A stretch of DNA of 64,000 bases from Cyclina sinensis (lineage: Eukaryota; Mollusca; Bivalvia; Venerida; Veneridae), in assembly GCA_012932295.1 (NCBI GenBank), contig JAAONU010000011.1:39679951-39743950 (forward strand), given 5' to 3'. A program made the translations under genes and the position numbers. Below the pieces are notes generated by a model. The model was not told the DNA's origin, did no database searches, and saw only the letters and a list, made by a program, of their open reading frames with translations. Shown piece by piece: positions 1 to 22,066 of the stretch; position 1 is the stretch's first letter; each line of letters starts with the position of its first letter.

Positions 1-247
1 ACTTCATGGAAAATCTAAAGGATGATTGCCTTGATGATATGTAGGTCATTTTCAAAAGTGGGTCATTTGGGGTCAAAAGTAGGTCACCTGGCTAGAGGCT
101 ATATTTTCAACACGATCCTCAAAAAATTTCAGGTGAGAGTACTCAGGTAAGCGATATAGGAGCGATATAAGACCATCATGACCCTTTTGATTTTGTTTAC
201 TAATGTTTTATGTTTCTGAGAGTAAGTAATAGTAAAATGTATTTCAG

Positions 248-1737
248 ATGCGTCAGTCAGTTAACTCACGGTTGTTCCTCCTCAGGAAGAAACTCGATAA
301 TTTTTTGTACTGGTTGTTTCCGAATACCTGGATTCCCCTTTATACGACGGTAATGTATTTGAACTTTTTTCGGCTTTGCCCTTTATCAGCCTGTAACGCC
401 ATTTGAATAAGAAATAAGCAGGTTTCATTAAAAGCAATACAGAATGTATATGTAGGGGTGGGGGTGTAATTAGAATATATACTGAAATGAAGTTCATCAT
501 TGGAACATACTGAAGACTTTCTATGAGATTCAGAGAAATAAGTCAGTAAGAAGTCAAAGGTAGGTCAAACATTTTCATTTTGTATGTTTGGCCAAGTAAC
601 ATGACCGTAGAAAAAATAATTTTTCAATTCTCTTAATTCTTTCCCGAGGATCTGAAAGTAGTCAAATCATTGTAAAGTTTCCGCGTAAGATATATTTATA
701 ATATGACCGGTGAAAATCAATTATTCTTTTTTGTAAATAGGTTGATATGCATTTCGTGCAAGCTATCGTCTGACACAATGTGAATGGTTTATTTTAGTGT
801 ATTATGTCAGAAATTACTAATTACTGTGAGATTTCATGTTTTGAAATGCTTTCATATGTATGAGCTCATTAGTTACGTGTTTCTTTTTAAAGGTTTCTTT
901 CTCAAGAAAAAGATACCACGAGTGCATCAAGAACAAAGAGTGGCAAGACCGGGTAACTTGAATTCTTTCTGTAAAAGTATAGTGTTTGTATATAATAGTA
1001 TATCTCTTAATGAAAAGACTAGACTGTCGTACTTTTAAGCAATATTAAAAAGCATCCTCACATTTCGATTCCTTACTCGTGTGCCAAGCGTCCGCCAGAC
1101 AAGCATTTCTGTGCAGTAGTTGGTTCGTGCCTACCAACTGCATCAGTATAATCCGATTTGGAATAGTACATGAAACCATGCTTCACCTGTGGATACCAAA
1201 ATCAAATGACATGGTAGCCGAACGTACACGTGCATGAATGTCATACCTTGTAGCAGTAGCAATATAATATTGCTTTCGTTATGCTTTGTTCTGGAGTAGT
1301 CCGAAATCATATCACCAAAGAAAACAAAGATTTAAAGAATCCTAGATAACCTTCGAAGCGGATAAGCCAGGAAATTACGTCATTTTTGATCTGCTAACAA
1401 CTTCCGGTTTTTATTGCGACGACAAAAGGTGCAACAGTCGTAAAACATATCTGGGGAAAAAAACCTGCTCATTATTTGAAATCACTTTAAGTTTTAAGTT
1501 TATGTAGTTTACAACTAAGTTTGGAGAACCATTGAATGTTTGTAAATGCTTGAAGTTCTTATAAGTTTTCACTTAACATTTCAGGTAATAAGAAGGGCCG
1601 TATACCTTGGTGCTCCGACCCTAGTCGTGGCTGGATATTTTACTTACAAGAGCATTGAAAATTTAGAAGTACCTATCTCCGAGAAACTCATGCAACTTGT
1701 GGATAGAATTCGATCTCCTTGGGGCCAAAGTCATTGA
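248..1737 (+). CDS. KMO: KMO-A, kynurenine 3-monooxygenase, last three exons (5' part outside window)
   Basis: This is the C-terminal part of a FAD-dependent kynurenine 3-monooxygenase, which hydroxylates L-kynurenine at the mitochondrial outer membrane. Three exons are visible: 248-349 (34 codons, starts M-R-Q-S-V-N and contains PNTWIPLYT), 893-952 (20 codons, ends KNKEWQDR) and 1585-1737 (51 codons with TGA). Each is bounded by AG/GT in phase 0. The first two match exons 12 and 13 of the complete KMO-B gene in length (102 and 60 nt) and in motif. The last exon is longer than in KMO-B: a hydrophobic segment (about residues 5-17) is followed by a roughly 30-residue polar tail, as in KMOs with a membrane anchor plus tail. 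The first exon opens with Met-Arg of the family's N-Y-I-E-M-R motif; the Glu would lie in the preceding exon, outside the window. A polyadenylation signal AATAAA lies at 1784-1789. The family call is firm; catalytic competence cannot be judged from this fragment. Confidence 0.9.
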
Positions 1738-1783
1738 ACTGCTTGACAAAAATAATTTAAATAAGTGAAATGATAATTTGAAA

Positions 1784-1789
1784 AATAAA
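1784..1789 (+). promoter_or_regulatory. Polyadenylation signal of KMO-A
   Basis: An AATAAA hexamer lies 47 bases after the KMO-A stop codon, in an A-rich stretch. It is the first such hexamer downstream. A second AATAAA occurs near 1980. Confidence 0.55.
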
Positions 1790-2229
1790 AGAAGTTCATT
1801 ACAAAATTTAGATTAGAGTACTGTTACACATGCTCCAGAAAACAGTTGACTTCTATCACATATAAAACGAAGTTTTCTTCCACGGCAGTTTTGTACAGTT
1901 TTCAAAACTTTTAACATTCATCCCTCGTTTTTCTTTTTACTTGGCAATACGAGATAAACTAAACCATTCGTTTTGATAACAATAAACTTTCATTTTGCTC
2001 TAACATGATTTGGGTCAGCTCATATGGCTCTGTGCCACTCTTATTACTTGTAGACGTACACTTAAGCAATGAGTTAATGAGTTGTTATAAATTTTAGCTC
2101 TGGGTCGTAATGTGTTTCTTATTTGTTTGACTCATGTCTTATTAGCCAGGAAATACTCAAAAAAATGCATCTGTTGCCTTTCATACGATTGTGGCGTTAC
2201 ACCTTCTTTGAACTACGGTAGGTCAATTT

Positions 2230-3005
2230 GCCGCCACTCCAGTAACAAGATTGTCACGACTCCTGTAACTAGCTTGTCCCGGCTCCCGTTGCTTATTTGT
2301 CTACTCCCATTACGACTGTCACGGCCCCCATAACTGGTCTGCGCCGATTCCTGTTACAAAATTGTCCCGACTTCCATGACTGGTCTGCTTCGATTCCTGT
2401 TACAGGACTGACTCGACTTTCGTAATTAAACTGTTTCGACTTCCGTTACTTAACTTTCCCGACTCCTGTTACCTACCAGTTCACTCCCTTAACTGGTCTG
2501 TGTCAATTCCTATTAAAAGACTGGTCCGACTTCCACATCTAAATTGTCCCGACTCCCGTAACTGGTTTGTGTCTATTCCTGTTACAAGACTGAGTCGACT
2601 CCTGAATTCCTTTATTAAAATGTTCCAACTTCCGTTACTGTTTCGACTCCTGTTAAGTATCTGTCCACTACAATAGGTAGACTGCCCCGACTTCCGTAAC
2701 TAGTCTGTGTCTATTGCTGTTACAAGACTGAGCCTACGACTGTGATTTATCTGTGTCGATTTCTGTAAAACAAAACTGCCCTGAATTCCTTAATTAAAAT
2801 GTTCCAACTTCCGTTACTAAACTGTCCCGACTCCATTCAAATAACTAGACTGTCCCGACTAAGGTAACTGATCTGTTTCGATTCCAGTTTCAAGACTGTT
2901 CCGACTCCTGTGACTTGTCTGTGTCGATTTCTGTTACAAAACTGCCCCGAATTCCTTATTTAAACTCTGCCGACTTCCGTAACTGAACTGTCCCGACTCC
3001 CGTAT
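2230..3005. repeat. Degenerate satellite, roughly 30 bp units
   Basis: About 775 bp is built from diverged repeats of modules such as CTGTCCCGACTCC, GTAACTGGTCTGTGTCGATTCC and TGTTACAAGACTG. Spacing varies and the units are heavily diverged, so the array looks old. No coding frame persists across it. The flanking stretches 1790-2229 and 3006-3632 hold nothing else that I recognise. Confidence 0.7.
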
Positions 3006-3632
3006 CGAAAATTTAGTGTGAACTATCTTCAGACCTCGGGAACAGACACAAACTTAAAATCTCATTTTTCCAGACATAATTTACTGCTTTCTTTGCATAT
3101 TATGAGATTTAGAAAAAGGGACAAAATACTTATTTGAATCGATAATTCATTTGGTAATTACATCCTGGCGTTGTTGCAAAATTTGCCCATCAGCGTTGCA
3201 GCTGGATACGTCCTAAACAAAGCACTTTACCCAACCTATTTTGTTATCTTTCGAATTTCGTGTTTAAGTAGTAAATGGAGATTCAAAGTTTGGCACTGCC
3301 AGAAGCAAATTCAGCCAATTGCCGTATAGGGCTACTTCTGAAATGGTGTCCATCTCTTACATCTCGGTGTTACTGGAAAATAATGTATCACAACCGCAGT
3401 ACTGATACCCATTTTTTCCAGTTAAGTGCACTATTTTTACAGACAGGCATTGAAAACTGAAGACATTTTCCGAAAATAAAAAAAAATGCTGTGTAAAAAC
3501 TTCTGTTCTGTAATGAGTTGTATTTGACCTGTATTTAATCCGCATGTTTTGTTTGAATATAAATAGAAACTTTCAAGGAAACCTATTTTTACACTCAAAA
3601 CGCTGTTTTACCTGGACCACTTTCACTTTCGA

Positions 3633-4076
3633 TTTAAAGGGGCTGTGCTCCAGATGACAAAAAAAGAAAGTTTTCTTGTATTATAAATTTCTTGTAATAT
3701 TTATGACTAATGCTTAAAAAATAACTTACTGACAAAAGATAAGTCAAATAATTACATTATAAATTGATTTTTTCCCCTTACAAAGTGCTATACCGTAACG
3801 CGACGGTATAACTATATCGTATAAGATTTATAGTAAATATCTGTAATATCACTTGCGGCGATGGTGGTGACAGTAAAAGCGGTAGAAATATTTTGTTAAC
3901 ATGAGGGGTCCAGAGATCAAATCAGGCTGGAGCGAAAATATTTTTTTTATTCCATTTTGACTTTTATAATCAGTTTTGAAGTAAAATATTATGTTGTTAT
4001 AATCTCACTGCATCTAAATATATAATTTATGGAAAAAAATTTTTTTATGTCAAATCTGGAGTACAGCCTCTTTAAA
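3633..4076. mobile_element. 444 bp MITE-like element with about 24 bp terminal inverted repeats
   Basis: The left end reads TTTAAAGGGGCTGTGCTCCA and the right end, reverse-complemented, reads TTTAAAGAGGCTGTACTCCA, so about 24 bp match with two mismatches. The interior is AT-rich and non-coding. Both ends carry TTTAAA, so a TTAA or TA target preference is possible. Length, paired termini and absence of coding sequence fit a non-autonomous DNA transposon. The superfamily cannot be assigned by eye. Confidence 0.7.
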
Positions 4077-4204
4077 CATGACATAAAGATTAACGTGGGG
4101 AAAGTTTAAAATATTTGTGTGTTCGATCAAATGTTCGTTCCGCGCCAATTCGATTCCTTCCTTCCTTCTTTTCTCAACTGTCTATCCATTTATCCCGTTC
4201 GTCT

Positions 4205-4250
4205 GTCCACTCACTCGCTCGCTCGCTCACTCACTCACACACTCATCTTT
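4205..4250 (+). repeat. Short CTCG/CTCA simple repeat
   Basis: A run of CTCGCTCGCTCG and CACTCACTCA units lies in a pyrimidine-rich stretch. Overlapping short open frames here are explained by low complexity and are not annotated as genes. Confidence 0.5.
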
Positions 4251-4518
4251 TCAACTTGTCTATCAACAAAATAATTTTTGGATTGGATTCATTTTGTTAT
4301 TCGTCTGTTTGTGTGCTCTTCCCTTCTGCCAGTTCTAGTATTATTTTTAGTTCAGTACGAGTGCTGAAGGTAGTTTTAAACTACTTTGCCTACTTAAGAG
4401 TTGAAAGCTAAACTGATTTGAAGCCAGCGTCTGATCTAACTTTATTTAGTAGTAAAAACAGCGTCTTTTTCGGCATCGTCGGAAACCCACATTCGATCTA
4501 TTCCATTTCACTAGATTT

Positions 4519-5978
4519 GTGAAGTTAGCGGCCTAGCGGCCTGGCGGCGTGAAGTTAGCGGCCTGGCGGCCTAGCGGCCTGGCGGCGTGAAGTTAGCGGC
4601 CTGGCGGCCTAGCGGCCTGGCGGCGTGAAGTTAGCGGCCTGGCGGCCTAGCGGCCTGGCGGCGTGAAGTTAGCGGCCTAGCGGCGTGAAGATGGCTGCCT
4701 TCATCACAATTTAGGTTGATCTTAAAAACGGATTGAAATCTATTTTTACAGCATATAATGTAAATTGCAGGGGTGTATATGAAAGTCATCGACATGATTT
4801 AGATTTTATTTTTTAAAATAAATTATTTAACAAAGTTCTAGCTTATCTGCAAAGACGACTCGGAATCTCTTTGTACATTTACTCCCATGCACTCTTTGTA
4901 AATTACATTTCAGTTGATGATTAAGTAAAATATCAACAAGAACTAGCTTTGATTTTTTTTAAGTTTTCGATGTCTGGCGGCCTAGCGGCCTAAACTTAAT
5001 ATTTATCATAATTTATGTTTATCTTAAAACGGCTTGAATTCGATTTTTACAGCATGCAATGTACATTTCAGGGATGATTAAGTAAAATATCAACAAAAAT
5101 ATCAATATTTTGCTTATTCATCCCTGAAATGTACATTACATGCTGAAAAAATCGATTTCAAGACGTTTTAAGATAAACATAAATTATGATAAATATTTAG
5201 TTTAGGCCGCTAGGCCGCTAGGCCGCTAGGCTTCGAAAAGTTAAAAAAAATCAAAGCTAGTTCTTGTTGATATTTTACTTAATCATCCCTGAAATGTACA
5301 TTGCATGCTGTAAAAATCGAATTCAAGCCGTTTTTAAGATATACATAAATTATGATAAATATTAAGTTTAGGCCGCCAGGCCGCTAGGCCGCCAGACTTC
5401 GAAAACTTAAAAAAAATCAAAGCTAGTTCTTGTTGATATTTTGCTTATTCACCCCTGAAATGTACATTACATGCTGAAAAAATCGATTTCAAGACGTTTT
5501 TAAGATAAACATAAATTATGATAAATTTTAAGTTTAGGCCGCCAGGCCGCTAGGCCGCCAGGCTTCGAAAAGTTAAAAAAAATCAAAGCTAGTTCTTGTT
5601 GATATTTTACCTAATCATCAACTGAAATGTAATTTACAAAGAGTACATGGGAGTAAATGTACAAAGAGATTCCGAGTCGTCTTTGAAGATAAGCTAGAAC
5701 TTAGTTAAATAATTTATTTAAAAAAATAAAAGCTAAATCATGTCGATAACTTTCTTATACACCCCTGCAATTTACATTATATGCTGTAAAAATAGATTTC
5801 AATCCGTTTTTAAGATCAACCTAAATTGTGATAAAGGCAGCCATCTTCACTCCGCCAGGCCGCTTACTTCACGCCGCCAGGCCGCTAGGCCGCCAGGCCG
5901 CTAACTTCACGCCGCTAGGCCGCCAGGCCGCTAACTTCAGGCCGCTAGGCCGCCAGGCCGCCAGGCCGCTAACTTCAC
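4519..5978. mobile_element. Foldback-type element with long modular inverted repeats
   Basis: A 1.46 kb element starts with GTGAAGTTAGCGGCC and ends with its reverse complement. Each outer arm carries a short array of a 38 bp module made of GCGGCCTGGC and GCGGCCTAGC pieces. Inside this, about 300 bp of AT-rich sequence at 4690-5000 is mirrored by 5530-5845. The centre (about 5000-5530) is three alternating copies of a roughly 190 bp unit containing TCAAAGCTAGTTCTTGTTGA and a GGCCGC cluster. The whole could fold into one long hairpin. GC-rich arrays alternating with AT-rich spacers resemble foldback elements of other animals (FB- or TU-like). No transposase frame is present and no clear target-site duplication is seen. 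Confidence 0.75.
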
Positions 5979-6429
5979 GACATAATGTAATTGTTCGGAA
6001 AATATATTACCATGATAACCGAAGATTAATTTTTCGGTGTATTGAGATATTTATATTAATTGTTCTTGTATTATTCGGATATCACGGTGCGTATCCGTAT
6101 CGGCACCCTCTTGGTGAAATCTACTGAAACGGTACCCTTTTTGCACATGCACGGGTCATTCTCTGCTGAAAACAAATCGGCGATGGACAGCACTTTTGTT
6201 ATCGTATTTTGCTTTGGAGACATTGAAAGCGAAAGTGAAGGTTTAATATGCGACAGAAAACGCCAGTATACGCGCTATAAAGTGTAAAGTGTTTGTTTAT
6301 TATAGTGTCACCCCTATTGAAAGGGCCAGCCATTTCTGACTTATGAGACATCTTATTCTGTTGCACGTTTACCTCCCGAATCCTATCCTTTAATGCCAGG
6401 CATCAGGCAGGTAGGCATACGGTAACCAT

Positions 6430-6547
6430 TCTTTAACTAGCTGGCGGCTCACCAACCGGCCGCATCGGAACGGACCCCTTGTGGGATTCGAACCTTCGAT
6501 CTCCCGCTCCCAAGGCGGATACCTTTACCACTAGGCCAGGGAGACGC
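6430..6547 (-). repeat. tRNA-derived SINE-like fragment
   Basis: Read on the minus strand from 6547, there is a pol III A-box-like TGGCCTAGTGGTAAAGG and a perfect B-box GGTTCGAATCC at tRNA-like spacing. The loop between them would place a Pro-like UGG anticodon. The acceptor and T stems pair poorly, and unrelated sequence follows, so this is more likely a tRNA-derived SINE head or tRNA pseudogene than a working tRNA gene. Confidence 0.6.
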
Positions 6548-7229
6548 TATATAACATGTAATAGCGTAACAGGATTTCATGGTTGTTGTCCTTTTGCATA
6601 AAAGACTCAGAATTAAGAATCCACTTGAAATGGTCTTAGACAATAGAAAATTAATTCCTAGGTTCTCATCTACAATCGACCCGCATCGTTTTTATTTTAT
6701 TTTGTTTTAAAAATTTTGAGGCTTTCTTTGCTCAGTAAGAATAATGACTACATGTTAAAGTTTCGTATACAGTACTCGTCATTATTGTCAGCTTGGTGTA
6801 TTTTCGGTTTTACAAACCTACTTTGTACAAAAGTCAATAGTTCTCCGGCTGTCGTGACCGCTTTATTTCTTCTAAGGTCGTCATCTACCAAATTATGATA
6901 AAGTTTGGAGGGTGACTACTCAATAGTACATCAACTGGCCAGGTATTGCTGTGATCTTTTAACAGCTTGATAACGAAGCCCCAAAACATACTTAAGTTTG
7001 ATTTTACTCTCTCTGACCACATGAAAGACTGTCCTTCAAATGCTTTTGAATTTATTCATTCACTACACTGGGAAAATTCAAAACCTTTCAGACGCTGAAT
7101 TCAATACAAAACATTAGTTGATTGTTTTAAAATGAGAGAAATCCGATGTGACAGTTTTATTTTTAACCAAATGACGTAGACAATACCGACAGGTATTGTC
7201 TTGCATAATTTGAATGATACATAATCATC

Positions 7230-7285
7230 AGACCAGACCAGTCCAGACCAGACCAGACCAGAACAGAACAGAACAGAACAGAACA
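7230..7285. repeat. ACCAG / AACAG pentanucleotide microsatellite
   Basis: About eleven 5 bp units shift from CAGAC-type to CAGAA-type within one array. The intergenic stretch 6548-8021 also holds an ATGA tetranucleotide run at about 7437-7463. I see no gene or promoter motif in it. Confidence 0.7.
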
Positions 7286-8021
7286 TACGGTTTATTACAC
7301 TTTAGCATGTACGACTGAACGTGAAACTTGATGAGATTGTTACTCACAAAAATAGCCAAAATCTGTTATGAACTTTTAAGTGTGAAAAGTTTGTGTGTGT
7401 TTTGTTCTAAAAGTTTGTAAATAAAAGAATAAACACATGAATGAATGAATGAATGAATGAATGTTTCAACGCATCAACGAACGTATGAATACATGTAATA
7501 ATTAAGTGAAGGAGCGAACAGGGATCCCATCACAAAGAAAGAAACAGCTAATCAGTCATTAATTTTGTAATCAGAAAAAATAATAATAAAATGAAATAAA
7601 GAACCAAAAAAAAAAATCCCAAAAAAACAAATATCTACAGTCAATTGAAGAAAATTGCAAGAAAATATGAAAATGAGAGCAAAAATATCCGTCAAGCGTC
7701 GAGGTCAAATCGCTTAACTTTTCACAAATATCTCTCGTGTTGGTGATTTATGCTGGCGATATAAATAAATACAAACTTTATTAAAGTTTTTTTGAAAAGT
7801 TAAAAGCCCTAAAATTACTCTTCTTCATCTTATTTAAGCCGACGCATTTCGTTGAGTTATGCTACAGTAGATCGCAATCAACGTGAGTCAGGCATGACCA
7901 CTGTATTTGTGGAATCCCATGTTAGAAGTTTTCTCCGAAATGGAATCCCCAAATTCAGACAGAGGATATAAAAAGATTGTATGTTGCGCAATCAGATCCA
8001 AACCGTTAAAGCGACTTCAAG

Positions 8022-17923
<9,902 letters not shown>

Positions 17924-18679
17924 ACGAGCTTTAAGATGGTATTTAGCATCAACTTGGAGAAGTATAAACCCTGTCTGTGCCGTTTTTCAGTTTACTTAAT
18001 AACCAATATTTTTATTGGCTTTTGAACGTTTAAAGTAAGAGCCAACTATGCGGCTCGGTATAGACTAGAGGTCTGTAACTGGAAAAACGGAAATAATTAC
18101 TGTGGAACCGGTACGATATGGTGCGATCTGGCCAGAATGTAACGTGGTTAGCGGAATTTAGCTCTACATAAGCAGACAAACTGTTCCTAGTAACAGAAAG
18201 CCAGTTTTATATGATATTATGCGAGTAAGTTTATTCAGATTTATGCCTTTTTGGCAGGGCTGTGTATGTGCAGATATAGAAAATGTGGGAACGTGTGCAA
18301 TGATAATTTCAGCAGTAATATGTTTGTTTTAGGTGTTCTAATGCAGTGAGTTCAGTAACAGTCCTCAGATCTGCAAAATATTTAGATAACACTTTTGAAA
18401 CAAACATTCATTTCTTTTACATTAGAAATCCACGAAATGTTTCAAATTACATCAGCTTGAATTCCTAAAATTGGCAATTTGTTAGAATGTGTAATACACA
18501 TATTAATGTACAAAAATTGTTCATCAATGTTCATATTGTATAGATTTCATTCATGTTGCTTTATTCAGGTGTTATTTTGTTATTTTTATGTTAGTCATCT
18601 TAATTTTTGATATGTTTTCTATGTTTTTTGTTTACTACCTGTTGTAAATGAATATGAATGTCATTGTTGTTACTTTTGA

Positions 18680-18685
18680 AATAAA
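18680..18685 (+). promoter_or_regulatory. Polyadenylation signal of KMO-B
   Basis: AATAAA lies about 757 bases after the KMO-B stop. The same hexamer is conserved at 35821-35826 downstream of KMO-C. From 18.7 to 19.57 kb nothing coding is seen. Confidence 0.5.
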
Positions 18686-19573
18686 CAGCGAGATTATAAA
18701 CGTATCTGTAATTAATGTACCAGTCGGAACACTTCCGCCATGAAAGCTTCACCAGACGAACCGTAAGGATTGCCTGAGAAATTTCGAATCTTTATTGTAC
18801 AAGAATGTTTTGTGTGATGAAGCAAATCCTTCCTTTCATACTGAAAGTCTTGAAATGTTCCCGTCTTTCTAATATTTGCAGTTGTCAGTATAAAAAAATG
18901 TCGATATTTTTAGCATCAAGTGTCTCTTCTAGGAAGAAAAGCCAGTTGTATTTCTGGTCTTTTGATAACCAGAAATATGTTTGGTGTTGCTATTGTATGT
19001 TTAGATAGATTTTAAAATTACTTTTTTGTCATCGACGTAGCAATGCAGACATATATGCATTATTTTATTCCACGTCATCACTACTTCTGTATACGGATTT
19101 TAACCTAAGCGTAAATGAAACTCACATAATTATGTATTCCAAACTGGCATCTGTTTGAAATTATATGTGGTACTTCTGGGACTTCGAATAGGGATTAACA
19201 AAAAACACACAAATTCGTACAGCCACCCTTGCAAATTATTAGTTATTTGCTGCAGTGAAACTTGAAACTATTTTCCCAAATAAAGTCTTTGCTTAAAATG
19301 CAAAACATTCTGTTAACATGTGAGGAACCGTTTCGAATAATTGAGAACAGAAAGTGTTTCTTTCACAACTGATTTTCCTCTCGGTTGTTGTTGTCATTTC
19401 AACTTGCCATATTGACACAATACAAATGTATTTTACATACAAGTATTAGATTACAGTACAATATTCTTCATCTCTCATATCAACATTACGACTTAATTCT
19501 TTCTTAAAAGCTTATGTTCTTAACTCCCTTGATGAAACATGGAAAAGAAAATACTATCACATGTTCTGTTTTG

Positions 19574-19804
19574 GGCGTAACAACTCCATTGCTTGGCGTA
19601 ACAACTCCATTGCTTGGCGTAACATCTCCATTGCTTGGCGTAACAACTCCATTGCTTGGCGTAACAACTCCATTGCTTGGCGTAACAACTCCATTGCTTG
19701 GCGTTAATACTCCATTGCTTGGCGTAACAACTCCATTGCTTGGCGTAACAACTCCGCTGCTTGGCGAAACAACTCCATTGCTTGGCGTAACAACTCCGTT
19801 GCTT
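19574..19804. repeat. 21 bp minisatellite, 11 units (copy 1)
   Basis: Tandem units of GGCGTAACAACTCCATTGCTT occur with a few substitutions. As 21 is a multiple of 3, several frames stay open on both strands, giving a 7-residue repeat such as GVTTPLL. Equivalent arrays have 9 units at 36713-36901 and 5 at 48077-48181. I read it as non-coding. The stretch 19805-21800 around it shows nothing else coding. Confidence 0.9.
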
Positions 19805-21801
19805 CTGCTGCTCTACAGCTTCATCATAACATAAATTCTGTGACTTAGGATAGAACATCTTTATTTTCATACAGTACCGATTATCTGATTATCTTAGTAT
19901 CACAGGCTGTGGAATACAGATTGCTTTGTATTCTGTGGGTGATCTCTCTCAAAAGCATAATTCAAATGCTGGCTTGCAATCGAAAAGCTACATTTAATAT
20001 TGAAATAAAGATCACTGCAAACATTTTGTCCAATAGTTGTTTAAGTTATGTGTTTTTTCCGTCTTTGTAAACATATCGTAACAGTAGCATACCTTATCAC
20101 TTCATTGTTGTAACTTACAAAGAAAATATTCCAAAAATGCCTGCTCTAAGAGTAGATAACTGGTTTCCTGTCTTCTGTCTAAGCTAAACCTGAATTATAG
20201 TTAAGTAGAAGCACAAAAGTGGCCAGTTCTGTATCTTTAGAAAAGATATGTCAAGCGGAAATTTGTGATTTCATTTCTCACCTTCTGCATTTAAAATAAT
20301 TGTTTTGGTCATGGGAAGCCGTACACATAACCTCTGTGTCGGGCATGCCATTGAAATCATCGGCCTCATTTGAAAAGTACCCTTTCCTTCGTTTGCATTG
20401 CATCAATGTGTTGTGTAATGGATAAAAAATCATACGTAATGAAATGATTTTTCGAGCTTATTTTTACATGTTTGTATCATTCAGATTTAGTCTATTTTCA
20501 TGATCTTTCTCAGCTTTCTAAAAAATCGTTAAATTTGCAAATCCATTAGCACAAAATTTGTTAATTTTCAAAAAAAAGTCTTCTGATAATTCCAGGTACC
20601 TGTCCTAATCTAAGATTTTATCCGCAGTGCTGATCCACAAAGGTGCAACATGTGTTAAAGTAACTCCTTAACTATCTGTTAGATTATAATGTTTCTTCGT
20701 ATTTATGATCTTAACAATGGATTTTACCACTGACCACAAACTGACCATACCTGGTTTATACACAGGCTCCTCAATTCTTCTCTAACTGCCAACCTTTCTT
20801 TGCCATTTTACAGTGTATATGCAACAGTGAGTTAGTGTGTGAACTCAGGTTTAACAACCAAAGATGATGCCTCAGCGGCGGGGATTAACAACCAAAGGTC
20901 ATGTCTCACTGGCGGGGATCGAAATATAATCTCTTGATTCGATTCCCTGCGACAAGGATGACGAACATGTGAATGGAATAAAAAAATGATAGTTTTTTTT
21001 ATTTTTCTAACCAATGACTTAAACATTAAAGATATGAAATAAGCTTAGACTTTCATTATGACAGCGTTAACAACCTGTAAATATAAAGACAAAAGATATA
21101 AAATGGAAAATGCACTTTTGTAAAACTACCAGTCCAGTCTTCGTCCATACACAGCGCAAGCAATCGAAGCTTATCCGCGGGTGACGTAAAGTTTACAAGC
21201 GCTTGCCTTAATTTTTATCTTCATTTTAGTTGTATTGGCAGAAAGAAAAAACTTATACAAACAAGTTTATTTTATTACAACAAAGAAGCCAATCAAATTA
21301 AACACATAATACGTACAAACAGTTTTGTATTTTGACTAAATGTTTTTTACATCATTTCTTTTGCTGTCAATTCACCATAAGGCTTTATACATTATGTACA
21401 TGAATAATTTTCGGTGTTTTATGATATCTACATTTTTGTGCATTTACCTTTTTACTTAACATTGATACGACTGAATTTGACGGCCATAAGAAAGCGTTTT
21501 TATCGCTTGAACCAATTTCATGAGCGATACTGCTTTGTATGGGTTGATAAACGTTTAACTGTCACAAAATATTGTTAGGAATATCTGCTCCGGATATGTC
21601 GAATTCCGGTTAAGTCGAAGTGACTTCCTCGGTCCGCCCAAATTCGAGATATCGGAAGTGGACAGTATATCTTTTGAGTTTTAATTTCTGAGAAAAATCG
21701 GTTCTTTTAGTATTAAGAAACTTCAAAAATCAGTTAAAGTAGGCTAAAAGGTCACGACTGATACATGTATCTGCCAGTTCATTAACTATAGTACTCTAAC
21801 G

Positions 21802-21807
21802 TTTATT
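21802..21807 (-). promoter_or_regulatory. Polyadenylation signal of BTB-1
   Basis: TTTATT on the plus strand gives AATAAA on the minus strand, 260 bases after the BTB-1 stop codon. The same site is present near 44.36 and 50.16 kb behind the other two BTB copies. Confidence 0.5.
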
Positions 21808-22066
21808 CCAATACATATATACACAGAAAGAACATACAGTTACAAACAATAGTTCGTGTTAGAAACATCGTTTTCCAACTTGGGTAGGCGAACAGCCTTC
21901 TAATTATCTCCGGTCTCAACTAACACTGATATACATGTATCTGAAACAAATTGAATCACATTTACGGTATCAGCACTAAATCAGTAGTACCAGTCGGTCC
22001 TGTCCGTTTTTGAGTATGTTTGATTGTTACTGGATAAAATCTTGTTACCCCGTTGTAGTGTTCATA

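Noticed and set aside
5828..6127. 99-codon frame at the right end of the foldback element
   Set aside because: It spans repeat modules and the element boundary; no conserved sequence.
6475..6547. tRNA-Pro gene
   Set aside because: Good A and B boxes, but stems are broken; better read as a SINE head or pseudogene.
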